Shown: positions 25,419-33,772 of the stretch, piece after piece
How positions within the stretch are numbered: position 1 is the stretch's first letter
Layout: every line of letters starts with the position of its first letter
Origin: Candidatus Cloacimonadota bacterium
GTDB taxonomy: Bacteria; Cloacimonadota; Cloacimonadia; Cloacimonadales; WRIO01
Direction of reading: 5' to 3'
DNA length: 50,640 bases
Assembly (NCBI GenBank): GCA_009777575.1
Contig: WRLO01000016.1
Location: 1 to 50,640 of the forward strand
Notes under the pieces: generated by a model
Database searches by the model: none
Told to the model about the DNA's origin: nothing
The model's input: the letters and a program-made list of their open reading frames with translations, nothing else
Program-made: the position numbers and the translations under genes

Positions 25419-28400
25419 ATGAAACTCTATAAACCGTTTTTTTTGACGATAATTATTGTCATAATGTTGATTTGTTCTTTGACTGGACAGACTAATATCG
25501 ACATTAATGCAAACTTGAGAATTTTTGAAGCAGAGGAAAGCAGCGACCCTGCAACCATCAAGATTTTTCAAGAAGTAGACCGCTATAGAAATTTTGATTT
25601 CAATCAAGATTTAAGACATCTCAATGCCAGAAATGTAGGGCAAACAATGAACCTTACATTTTTTGAGGATAAGCAATATACCGCTGACATTTTGAAAGCT
25701 GAGGTCAATGATGCCGGTAGGACTGTAATCACAGCAAAGATTTTAGAAAGTGATTTTGGATATGCTATTATCATAGTTTCTGAGGATACAATCACTATCT
25801 CAGCAAAGGTTCAAGAAAATGATGAGTTTTTCTTTGCTTCAGTAAAAAATGGTCAAGCCTATCTCGGACAGGCAAGACTTTCTGAAATGGCAAAGGATGA
25901 ATTACCTTGTGGCGTAATTGATGAACCTCAATATTGTGAACATATTCATGAAGATGAGTGTGAAACCACAAGAAATGATGTCGTGATAGACCTTCTTTAT
26001 GTTTATACACCCGCAGCAGAGATATGGGCATTGAATGACTGGCGGGTAACCGACATCCATCACCTGATTGATGTTGCTTTAGCATCTTCAAATTATGTGG
26101 TATCAAATTCTGAGACTGGTATCACTTTTAACATAGTTCATCGACATTTGACTAATTATGTAGAAGACGATAGTGGCGAAGATTTAATGCGTTTGACTGA
26201 CCCTTATGATGGCTATATGGATGAGGTTCATGTTCTCCGAAACCAGTATGGAGCAGATTTGGTTGTATTTGTTCCTGAGGTGAGTTTCACTGGTGGAGTA
26301 GCTTGGTTGTTATGGAGTTTTGATGGATTTGAGCCTGACAATTATGCTGTGTCTTTAAATAGGGTTCAACAATCTTCTTGGTCTTATACTATAATCCATG
26401 AAATAGGGCATAATATGGGCGCTCATCATCATCGAGACCAAAACTTTCAAGAAGGTCCAAACTGGAATTTAGGTGGTTATTCTGCAGGCTGGAGAGGTTA
26501 TGTTCAAAATGTCATGAGAAATACCGTAATGGCTTATGGTAGTGGAGGAAACTATGAAGATGGAATAAACTCATATGATATACCATATTTTTCATCTCCG
26601 CTTATCAATCTTCATGGAACTAATATAGGAAATGCTACTCTCGCAGACAACGCCAGACTCCTCAGAGAGACAAAAGCTGCTACTGCAGGCTATCGAAATC
26701 GTCCTATAAACTACATTTATGATCTTTCAGCTGAATTTCTCAAGGGTTCTTCTAGTATTTCTGTAAATAATCCAGTAACTTACACAATGCGGGTGAGAAA
26801 TTTTGGAACAAATGAGGCTATTGGTTTTACAATAAACCTGATGGAAGTAAAAAATTTCATGCCAGTCGCAACGATAATGGGAGATATTTTACTCCCTGGT
26901 GAATATATGGACTTTGAATTGACTTGGATACCTACTCACATTGACCAAACTCAAGTTTGGGGACATATTGGTTGGGATCTTGACGAAAATCATAACAACA
27001 ACAATACATCAGTGATTTTTGTAACAATTCATCCTTCTGGAATATTACTTTCAGAAAATTTTGATAGCGATGCGAGCTATTTTGAACTCGGATGGGACGG
27101 AATGATAAATTCTTCCTCTGGTATATTTGAAAATAGTGGAGTTGATGGCTCAAAAGCTTTAGCAACAGTAGTTTGGGAGCATTCTGAAAGACAATATGCA
27201 ACCACTCCAGAAATAGGACCTATAAATACAGATACGATACTATCGTTCTCGTATCGTATCATAAACTATACAACTGACTGGTATGCCCCTGTTACACCGT
27301 ATTTTTTAGAATCCGATGATGTTGTTTACATAGAGATCGAAGCACCCGGACTTCATATTCCTTTTACATCGATTTATATAATTGATAATTTAGTCCATAT
27401 TCCCTCCCCTGATTTCGCTATTATAAATCTACCCCTATCTGATTTTATAGGCGAATATGTAACGATAAGGTTTTATGCAATAAGGGGAGCTGGAACTTGG
27501 TTTTTTGTGCTTGATGATGTTTCTGTAACGGGTGGTGAAATAACCCTTTTTAACCCACCTAGAAATCTGACTGCTAAATCTGGGAATAGAATTGTGGACT
27601 TAACTTGGGATGCTCCTGCAAATGGTAGTTCTGGGACTTTAACAGAATATAGGCTATACAGAGGGATTTCGGTAACAAGTTTGTCTCCTCTTGTAACTAT
27701 ACCCTTGCCTACGCAAACCTATCAAGATACTGAATTAACCAATGGAACTAATTATTTTTATCAGATAACAGCTATATATAATGACCTAGATGGTGAATCT
27801 GTACGTTCTCCGACGACACCCGTCCAAGCAACACCTTTTATCTGGAATCCTCCAAGAGATCTTTCTCTATTTTTAGGGAACGGACAAGTAGCTTTAAACT
27901 GGCAAGTTCCAGAATATGGTGGTGCGATTTTAAGCGGATATAAAATCTATCGTGGCACTACTATCGAAAACATGACCCAAATTCATAACATCACTACCAA
28001 TCTATCACCAGATATGTCTTGGGTAAATGACACAGATTTAATAGAGGGTGAGTCTTATTATTATGGCATCAAAGCCAGCTATTCTGCACCTGAAGCTGGA
28101 GATTCTGATTTATCAAATATCGAAAACTCTGGACCAGTCTCAGATGAAGATAAAACATTATTGCCGACTATGACAGCTTTAGAAGGAAATTTTCCCAATC
28201 CTTTCAATCCAGAGACGATGATAAGGTTTTCTTTGGCTGCAGAGACATTCGTCTCAATTGACATATACAACATCAGAGGACAAAGGATAAAAAGAATTTT
28301 AGAAGACTCTTTTGAAAGAGGGTTTCATTCTGTAGTTTGGAACGGAACAGATGATAATAACAATTCTGTCAGTAGCGGAATGTATTTTTATCGAATGATA

Positions 28401-28445
28401 GCTGGGGAATATTCTGAGGTGAGGAGAATGGTTTTGATGAAATAA
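25419..28445 (+). CDS. Secreted zinc metalloprotease with C-terminal sorting domain, copy 2
   Basis: The same length (1,008) and domain order as the protein at 21550. The signal and pro-region (about 1-165) are almost identical to copy 1. The catalytic domain is clearly diverged: HEIGHNMGAHHH with the same three zinc histidines, Met-turn VMAYGSG. The CARDB-like and jelly-roll parts differ more. The second fibronectin domain and the C-terminal sorting domain (NFPNPFNPETMIRFSL) are again very similar. This mosaic pattern suggests gene conversion at both ends, or selection for new substrates in the middle. No following gene on this strand; M16 peptidase converges from the right. Confidence 0.85.
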   Translation: MKLYKPFFLTIIIVIMLICSLTGQTNIDINANLRIFEAEESSDPATIKIFQEVDRYRNFDFNQDLRHLNARNVGQTMNLTFFEDKQYTADILKAEVNDAGRTVITAKILESDFGYAIIIVSEDTITISAKVQENDEFFFASVKNGQAYLGQARLSEMAKDELPCGVIDEPQYCEHIHEDECETTRNDVVIDLLYVYTPAAEIWALNDWRVTDIHHLIDVALASSNYVVSNSETGITFNIVHRHLTNYVEDDSGEDLMRLTDPYDGYMDEVHVLRNQYGADLVVFVPEVSFTGGVAWLLWSFDGFEPDNYAVSLNRVQQSSWSYTIIHEIGHNMGAHHHRDQNFQEGPNWNLGGYSAGWRGYVQNVMRNTVMAYGSGGNYEDGINSYDIPYFSSPLINLHGTNIGNATLADNARLLRETKAATAGYRNRPINYIYDLSAEFLKGSSSISVNNPVTYTMRVRNFGTNEAIGFTINLMEVKNFMPVATIMGDILLPGEYMDFELTWIPTHIDQTQVWGHIGWDLDENHNNNNTSVIFVTIHPSGILLSENFDSDASYFELGWDGMINSSSGIFENSGVDGSKALATVVWEHSERQYATTPEIGPINTDTILSFSYRIINYTTDWYAPVTPYFLESDDVVYIEIEAPGLHIPFTSIYIIDNLVHIPSPDFAIINLPLSDFIGEYVTIRFYAIRGAGTWFFVLDDVSVTGGEITLFNPPRNLTAKSGNRIVDLTWDAPANGSSGTLTEYRLYRGISVTSLSPLVTIPLPTQTYQDTELTNGTNYFYQITAIYNDLDGESVRSPTTPVQATPFIWNPPRDLSLFLGNGQVALNWQVPEYGGAILSGYKIYRGTTIENMTQIHNITTNLSPDMSWVNDTDLIEGESYYYGIKASYSAPEAGDSDLSNIENSGPVSDEDKTLLPTMTALEGNFPNPFNPETMIRFSLAAETFVSIDIYNIRGQRIKRILEDSFERGFHSVVWNGTDDNNNSVSSGMYFYRMIAGEYSEVRRMVLMK

Positions 28446-28479
28446 GGAGTATTTTAAACACAGAGTTATTTAAAGAAGG

Positions 28480-28519
28480 CACAGAGAACACAGAGAACTT
28501 ATTTTATGTGGTCTCTGTG
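28480..28519. terminator. Hairpin between convergent genes
   Basis: CACAGAGA (28480-28487) pairs with TCTCTGTG (28512-28519). The loop is 24 bases and no strong T-run follows, so termination is uncertain. It stands 35 bases after the protease stop in a stretch with several CACAGAG repeats; 46561-46700 has similar words. Confidence 0.4.
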
Positions 28520-28556
28520 ACTTTACTTCTCCCTTTGTAAGGCAGGATAGAGATTG

Positions 28557-28613
28557 ATACTATTCCTCGTTTAAAATGTAACTCAAACTTTCTAATTTAA
28601 GTATTTATATCAA
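28557..28613. repeat. MITE-like element (ATACTAATCCTC family), left half only
   Basis: ATACTATTCCTCGTTTAAAA begins the stretch, which then follows the family through AATGTAACTC and AAACTTTCTA to TATATCAA. The right half is missing. It lies just beyond the second protease, as if the duplicated region were bounded by these elements. Confidence 0.6.
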
Positions 28614-28652
28614 ATGAATCTGTAATTCTATATCCAGTAACGAAAAGGTTAA

Positions 28653-31600
28653 TCACAACACATTGACGATTTTCTTAAATAAATCTTTATCCTTTTTTAT
28701 TTTCCCTTCAGAACCAAAAACGCAGTAATAGTTCTTTTTCATAATTTCTTCAATCATCTCTGCATATGTTTTTACTCTGTTGAAATCAGCAGATAAAACT
28801 TGATATCTTTGCTCTTGAATTTGTAAACTATTTTTATTGGTAAAATGGTAAAAATCAGCTAAATAACTTTTTCTGGAAGGTGATTTTGGAGTATCAAATT
28901 TTCGAATAGTTCCAATGATATATTTTACAAATTCTTTTTTAGTTAACGATTGACTTTTGAGATAAGTTGGTAATTCATCGTATACTTTGAGTGATTCTGA
29001 CAGATTTGGATCTCTATAACTATTTGCCACCACCATACCATTGTGAGATATAGAAAATTCTCCACCATAAGCTCCACCTTGAACCCGAATTTTGTTCCAG
29101 ATATAGTCAAGTTCAAGATAGTTTTCCAAAACATCCATCTCACCATGATATTGGAATTTTTTATCTTCTTCAAATAGTTTTTTAAAAGAATAACCTTTTG
29201 CTACATACTGAACTAAGCCGGGTAATACAAAGGCTTCATTTTTAACAGAAAAATCGAAATTATATTTCACTGGTGTGCTAACAAAATCTTGACAATCTTG
29301 ATAGAGCATTTCTAAACAATTTTTTGTATGATAAATATCTTCTGTTGGAGCAGTAACGCTGACATGTAGACCTGTTTTATTAAAAATAAGTCCAAAAGTT
29401 TCATAAAATTTTTGGATTATTTCATTTTTATTTTGGTCAAAATTTGAGAGAATATTTTTTAAAAAGAAATAATATTCTACGCCTTCTATAGTTTCGTTGA
29501 ATTTGCCTGTTTCTTTGATATAGGCACATAGTCTTTTATCAGCGAAATAATCTCCAGCTTGCATCAACATCATTTCCATGTTTAATTTGTGTTCGTTGAG
29601 AATTTCTTTTAACCGAATAAAATCATCAAAACGGGTTTCTATGATTATTTCTTTGATGAGTTCAATCATTGTTGATGTTTTTGGTTTCATAGCCTTTGAG
29701 GTGACAACAAAAAAAGGTTCATAATTATCCTCAAATTTATACGATTCAAAGGCTGCAAAGGTAAAATTTATACCTCCTGTGTGGATATTTTTCAGATTTG
29801 TCAACTCAATATAATGATGTTTCTTGGTATGAATCCTACCGAGTATATAGGTCAAAGCCTTTGCATATTGTAAAAGGTTTTGGGGTATAGATTTGGGTCT
29901 GAAATACAACCTCAGATAGACAATTCCATTGGTGAAAAAATCATGTTCATGATACATTAAATGAGCTTTTACATCTCTCCGTAAGGTGAAATTAAAGTTC
30001 TCTGCCATCAAATTTATATCATCAAGGGTGAGAGAAGGTATTTTATCGGTCACTTCCTTGGGGTCTGGAGTTAATTGCCTTTCAACCAGTTTTTTTGTCG
30101 TTTCTACAATTTTTTCTATATCTTTTTCATTTAAAGATTTTTTTATTTCAGCAAGATTTTCATCCACTTTATCGTAAACTTTTTCTGCCAGACCTTTCTT
30201 TGCTTTCATTGTTATCATACCATAATGCTGGTTTTCAATGATATATTTCTGGATCATGGTTTCATAGAAATTGCTTGTTAGGCTCGTTTTTGTATCTGTT
30301 AAAACATCTTCATAACACAAAGGTAGGATAGGATCTTTGTCATGAATCCAGTCTGATAAAGAATTCCATAAATAAACAAAACCTTTTGGATATGAACCCA
30401 TATCAGCTTCTCTTAAATAGAACTCATAGATACTTATAGATGCTTCAATAAGTTGCTTATCGATACCGGTTTCGCATAAATCTTTCAAAGTATCAAAGAA
30501 TATTTTTTTAAACATATCTTTATTTTCTATCTTTGAGTCTTTCATAATAATATAAAAATATGGTTGTAGAGTATTTGTATCGAAGCCTCCAAAAACATCT
30601 TTGCATATTTCTGCTTGCAAAAAAGCTCTTTTCAATGGCGAGGCAGCTGTGTTTAGTAATAAATGTGTAATTACTCTAAATGAGAAATATAAACTAGGAT
30701 TGTAATTCAAATCCAACAAAAAGCTCATACCAAACCAAACTTTCTCATTTTCGTCATCCTCAGGTGAGATAGAATATGATGATTCTTTTTCAACGGGTTT
30801 GCTAAAAAGAGGCTGTGGTTTTATACCTAAGATTTCATTGTTTAAGGAAAATAAATCTGTCTTTGTGGTATTTTCTATTGCAAATTTATTTAATGCTTCA
30901 TTATTAATTAAGGTCATCATTTCTTCAACATCTATTTTCCCGTAAAGATAAAAATATGAGTTTGACGGATGATAATATTTTGCATGATAAGCTCTGAAAT
31001 CTTCTAATGTTAGGTCGGGGATGTCTACTGGCTTACCACCAGAGCAATATTTATAGACAGTGTCTGGAAATATGATTTCTGTTAATAATTGTTGCATTAT
31101 TCGATTGGGATCAGAATATGAACCTTTCATTTCATTGTAAACAACGCCTTTAATTTTTAAATCATCGTCTTTACTCTCCATATCATAATGCCAGCCTTCT
31201 TGATAAAAAATTTCATCAACAGTTCTGATATTTGGAAAAAAAACAGCATCTAAATAAACTTCGGAAAGAATTTTGAAATCTTTATCATTTGTAGAGGCTA
31301 CAGGATAGACAGTAAAATCATTGCCAGTCATAGCATTTAAAAATGTATATAATGAACCTTTTAGAAGATCCACAAAAGGCTCTTTTGATGGATATTTTTC
31401 TGACCCGTTTAAAACTGCATGTTCTACAATATGAGCTACACCTGTGCTATTTTCAGGAGGAGTTCTAAAAGCTATAGAAAAAACTTTATTTGTATCATCA
31501 GCATCTATGTGCATCAGCCTAGCACCTGTCTTACTGTGTTTATACATATATACATTGGCATTGAGTTCTTTTACAAATCTTGTTTCTTGAATCTCAAATC

Positions 31601-31721
31601 CATGTTTACCTTTTTCAATAATAATTTCTGTTTGGGTTGGCGTTTCTTGGGGTTTGTTTGTAGAGCTGGTTTTGATTTCTGATTTTTCTTTTGCTGTAAG
31701 TTCTTTTTCGATATTTGACAT
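28653..31721 (-). CDS. M16C zinc peptidase (presequence-protease/PreP-like)
   Basis: The protein has 1,022 residues with four M16-type domains in two halves. The inverted zinc motif HIVEH is at residues 97-101 and the third ligand Glu lies in VVYNEMKGSYSDP (about 197). The middle holds the M16C-associated region. No signal peptide is visible; instead the first 35 residues are polar and rich in Thr, Lys and Glu. In this family the enzyme degrades short unstructured peptides inside a closed chamber. GGAGATT precedes the ATG at 31721. It follows the nitrilase-family gene after 43 bases on the same strand and is probably cotranscribed. Confidence 0.9.
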   Translation of the reverse strand: MSNIEKELTAKEKSEIKTSSTNKPQETPTQTEIIIEKGKHGFEIQETRFVKELNANVYMYKHSKTGARLMHIDADDTNKVFSIAFRTPPENSTGVAHIVEHAVLNGSEKYPSKEPFVDLLKGSLYTFLNAMTGNDFTVYPVASTNDKDFKILSEVYLDAVFFPNIRTVDEIFYQEGWHYDMESKDDDLKIKGVVYNEMKGSYSDPNRIMQQLLTEIIFPDTVYKYCSGGKPVDIPDLTLEDFRAYHAKYYHPSNSYFYLYGKIDVEEMMTLINNEALNKFAIENTTKTDLFSLNNEILGIKPQPLFSKPVEKESSYSISPEDDENEKVWFGMSFLLDLNYNPSLYFSFRVITHLLLNTAASPLKRAFLQAEICKDVFGGFDTNTLQPYFYIIMKDSKIENKDMFKKIFFDTLKDLCETGIDKQLIEASISIYEFYLREADMGSYPKGFVYLWNSLSDWIHDKDPILPLCYEDVLTDTKTSLTSNFYETMIQKYIIENQHYGMITMKAKKGLAEKVYDKVDENLAEIKKSLNEKDIEKIVETTKKLVERQLTPDPKEVTDKIPSLTLDDINLMAENFNFTLRRDVKAHLMYHEHDFFTNGIVYLRLYFRPKSIPQNLLQYAKALTYILGRIHTKKHHYIELTNLKNIHTGGINFTFAAFESYKFEDNYEPFFVVTSKAMKPKTSTMIELIKEIIIETRFDDFIRLKEILNEHKLNMEMMLMQAGDYFADKRLCAYIKETGKFNETIEGVEYYFFLKNILSNFDQNKNEIIQKFYETFGLIFNKTGLHVSVTAPTEDIYHTKNCLEMLYQDCQDFVSTPVKYNFDFSVKNEAFVLPGLVQYVAKGYSFKKLFEEDKKFQYHGEMDVLENYLELDYIWNKIRVQGGAYGGEFSISHNGMVVANSYRDPNLSESLKVYDELPTYLKSQSLTKKEFVKYIIGTIRKFDTPKSPSRKSYLADFYHFTNKNSLQIQEQRYQVLSADFNRVKTYAEMIEEIMKKNYYCVFGSEGKIKKDKDLFKKIVNVL

Positions 31722-31764
31722 ATAATCTCCTAATCTGAAGTTATAAAGTGGGTCTTAATATATT

Positions 31765-32559
31765 TTAAATATAATATTCCGGCTTCCTATCTGTAATGAT
31801 GTTGTTAAAAGGTGTTGGGTTCTTTTCATTTGCTTTATCTGTATCAATTTCAACAATCTGAACTTTTTCATCATCTTTTTCGAGCCTAAATAATATCTCT
31901 CCGAGAGGAGAAACAGCTTGACTCATGCCGGTAAATAAAAATTCTTTTTCTCCATTTATTTCTGTTCCTATACGATTTGCGGTTATAGAAAAAATTCTGT
32001 TTTCCAACGATCTGGTGAGCATAGCTTGTTGACACCAAGGTAAGACTAAAGCGCTTGGATGTGCAATGATTGTAGCCCCTTTCAGCATCAATGTTCTGGC
32101 AGATTCAGGAAACATCCAATCAAAACAAATCATCAAACCGATATTAACCTCTTTTTTGCCTTTTGCTACAACAAATCCAAGATTACCGGGTTCAAACCAT
32201 TGTTTTTCTTCATTAAATAGATGGGTTTTACGATATAAATATTTACTTCCATCAGGATTTATCAACATGCAGCTGTTGTAAAGAAAATTGTCTGATTTTT
32301 CTGGAAACCCTATCACATAAGATGTATCATTCTCTTTTGACAATTCGAGAAACATCGCTGTGGTATCACTTTTTTCAAAGTCATCGGCTATAGAAAAAAC
32401 CTCATCTCTGCTATTGAACACATATCCAGAGGTCGAAAGCTCAGGAAAGACAATCAAATCTGCTTTGATGCCTTCGACCATTTTCCACATTGTATCAAGG
32501 TTTTTTTGTTTTTTAAGTAAAGTTGGTCTAAATTGACATAAACCAATATTATATATCAT
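31765..32559 (-). CDS. Carbon-nitrogen hydrolase (nitrilase superfamily)
   Basis: The protein has 264 residues. The Glu-Lys-Cys triad is visible: Glu40 in VFPELSTSGY, Lys111 in YRKTHLF and Cys145 in MICFDWMFPE. Such enzymes hydrolyse small amides; close relatives include omega-amidases and carbamoylputrescine-type hydrolases, but the substrate is not identifiable. AAAGGAG precedes the ATG. It lies 44 bases beyond the terminator of the tRNA cluster, and the M16C gene follows. Confidence 0.87.
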   Translation of the reverse strand: MIYNIGLCQFRPTLLKKQKNLDTMWKMVEGIKADLIVFPELSTSGYVFNSRDEVFSIADDFEKSDTTAMFLELSKENDTSYVIGFPEKSDNFLYNSCMLINPDGSKYLYRKTHLFNEEKQWFEPGNLGFVVAKGKKEVNIGLMICFDWMFPESARTLMLKGATIIAHPSALVLPWCQQAMLTRSLENRIFSITANRIGTEINGEKEFLFTGMSQAVSPLGEILFRLEKDDEKVQIVEIDTDKANEKNPTPFNNIITDRKPEYYI

Positions 32560-32603
32560 AAAAACTCCTTTATTACTTAACTGCCTTATTTTTAAAATTC
32601 TTT

Positions 32604-32639
32604 AGAAAAAAAGGGAAAGACCAAATTGGCTCTCCCTTT
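32604..32639 (-). terminator. Terminator of the tRNA cluster
   Basis: On the minus strand, AAAGGGAGAG... (from 32639) pairs with ...CTTTCCCTTT (to 32610) through a 12-bp stem with one mismatch, followed by a T-run (32609-32606). It lies 15 bases after tRNA-His. Confidence 0.8.
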
Positions 32640-32654
32640 GTTCAGTAAATTTAG

Positions 32655-32730
32655 TGGGGTGGCTGACGGGATTTGAACCCGCAACATACGGAACCACAAT
32701 CCGTTGCTCTGCCATTGAACTACAGCCACC
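32655..32730 (-). tRNA. tRNA-His (anticodon GTG)
   Basis: The 76 bases begin with an extra G (G-1) opposite C73, the hallmark of tRNA-His. The anticodon loop TTGTGGT contains GTG. CCA is encoded. It is the last of four leftward tRNAs. Confidence 0.95.
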
Positions 32731-32739
32731 ACAAGAAAA

Positions 32740-32816
32740 TGGCACGCCAGAAGGGATTCGAACCCCTGACCCGCAGCTTAGAAGGCTGCTGCTCTATCCT
32801 GCTGAGCTACTGGCGC
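32740..32816 (-). tRNA. tRNA-Arg (anticodon TCT)
   Basis: The 77 bases have acceptor stem GCGCCAG/CTGGCGT and anticodon arm GCAGC-CTTCTAA-GCTGC, with TCT reading AGA/AGG codons, which are common in these AT-rich genes. CCA is encoded. Confidence 0.95.
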
Positions 32817-32825
32817 TTATATAAA

Positions 32826-32902
32826 TGGTAGCGGCACAGGGACTTGAACCCCGGACCTGCGGATTATGATTCCGACGCTCTAACCAACTGAGCTATGCCG
32901 CC
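32826..32902 (-). tRNA. tRNA-Met (elongator type, anticodon CAT)
   Basis: The 77 bases have acceptor stem GGCGGCA/TGCCGCT, paired at position 1, and anticodon loop ATCATAA. It lacks the initiator features seen in the next gene. A tRNA-Ile2 with modified CAT cannot be fully excluded by eye. CCA is encoded. Confidence 0.88.
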
Positions 32903-32915
32903 ACATATATAATTA

Positions 32916-32991
32916 TGGTAGCGAGGAGAGGATTTGAACCTCTGGCCTTTGGGTTATGAGCCCAACGAGCTACCAACTGCTCCACCTCGCG
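32916..32991 (-). tRNA. Initiator tRNA-fMet (anticodon CAT)
   Basis: The 76 bases have a mismatched first acceptor pair (C1 opposite T72) and three G-C pairs next to the anticodon loop (GGG-CTCATAA-CCC), both diagnostic of the initiator. CCA is encoded. It is the first tRNA of the cluster and starts about 5 bases after the predicted transcription start. Confidence 0.95.
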
Positions 32992-33001
32992 TCAATAGTA
33001 G

Positions 33002-33031
33002 CCATTTTTTTCAAGTAGGTTATTTTGTCAA
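33002..33031 (-). promoter_or_regulatory. Promoter of the four-tRNA cluster
   Basis: Minus strand: TTGACA (33031-33026), 16 bases, AAAAAT (33009-33004), GG. It is identical in layout to the tRNA-Arg promoter at 3674. Confidence 0.8.
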
Positions 33032-33423
33032 ATAAAAAGTGATTTTTCCAATAAAAAAATATATATTATTTTTTTAAATGTTTATAACTATACAAATAAT
33101 AATTAGTTATGATTAAAATAAATTTTTATTAATTTTTTGTATTGAATGAAAAAATAATTTTGAAAATTATTATTAGTGTTTGACACATAAAAAGTATTAT
33201 TTGTCATACAGAGCGAGGTGAAGAAGCTACAACTCTATATATAGCAGTTGATTTGAGATTTTTCATTTCCTTCAGAATGACAAAATATTATATTTAGATT
33301 CTTCTCTCCTCTCAGAATAATAGAAATTTTACTCTATTCGACAACCCCAATAAATACCATTATAAATTTTTATATAAGATATTTATTTTTCTCATACAGC
33401 CAAATTGCCTTAGAATTTTTTTG
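33032..33423. other. Non-coding gap between divergent units
   Basis: AT-rich DNA with no gene between the tRNA promoter and the promoter at 33424. It holds one inverted-repeat element (33202-33281). The stretch 33290-33345 has weak echoes of the same element (CTTCTCTCCTCTCAGAATAA). Confidence 0.6.
33202..33281. repeat. 80-bp MITE-like element, copy 1
   Basis: The element begins GTCAT (33203) and ends AGAATGAC (33281), with GAAGAA and TTTTTC near the inverted ends and AACTCTATATAT at the centre. The reverse complement of 37685-37763 follows it closely. Confidence 0.65.
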
Positions 33424-33453
33424 TTGACAGAAATAGTAAAAAAAAAAAAATGG
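33424..33453 (+). promoter_or_regulatory. Promoter of the zinc-ribbon peptide gene
   Basis: TTGACA (33424-33429), 16 bases, AAAAAT (33446-33451), GG. The expected start near 33459 rules out the in-frame ATG at 33450 and supports the ATG at 33483. Confidence 0.7.
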
Positions 33454-33482
33454 ATTTTTTCAATAAAAATAGGAGATTAATT

Positions 33483-33656
33483 ATGGCAAAACCTAATAGA
33501 GGAAAAACCTTGAAAACCTTACCTTCGAGAGGTCGTTCTACTTGTCCATTGTGCAAAAGAACAGGAATAAAAGTGATTCGTGAAACGAAGATTGACGAGC
33601 AAACCATAAAGACATGTAAGGAATGTTTTAAGACAGAAGAAAATAAAAAGAGTTAA
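33483..33656 (+). CDS. 57-residue zinc-ribbon protein, unknown function
   Basis: The sequence begins MAKPNRGKTLKTLPSRGRST, is very basic, and then has two CxxC knuckles (CPLC and CKEC) 23 residues apart, a classic zinc ribbon. It is the size of a ribosomal or translation accessory protein but not one I recognise. GGAGATTA precedes the ATG. It has its own sigma-70-type promoter and lies just before the sigma-54 promoter of the flagellar group; whether they are functionally linked is unknown. Confidence 0.75.
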   Translation: MAKPNRGKTLKTLPSRGRSTCPLCKRTGIKVIRETKIDEQTIKTCKECFKTEENKKS

Positions 33657-33665
33657 AAAAAACTT

Positions 33666-33680
33666 TGGCACTGATATTGC
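33666..33680 (+). promoter_or_regulatory. Sigma-54 (RpoN) promoter before fliD
   Basis: TGGCAC-TGATA-TTGC matches the -24/-12 consensus exactly, including the 5-base gap. The expected start is about 33691, 80 bases before the fliD ATG. Sigma-54 promoters need an NtrC-type activator; none is complete in the window. Confidence 0.8.
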
Positions 33681-33772
33681 TTGTATACTGACATATTGTG
33701 TTAACATAAGAAAAATTTTCGTATGTAGTTAAAGAATTTTTGCAATATACCGAAAATAATATTGGAGGAATG

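Larger units (their letters stand above)
24950..25554 (+). repeat. Exact 605-bp direct repeat, copy 2
   Basis: This is the partner of 21081-21685. Here the repeat begins inside the 3' end of higB, at AGGAGGACAAATA just before the antitoxin ATG, whereas copy 1 begins inside the YhcG fragment. This fixes one breakpoint of the duplication to the base. Confidence 0.9.
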
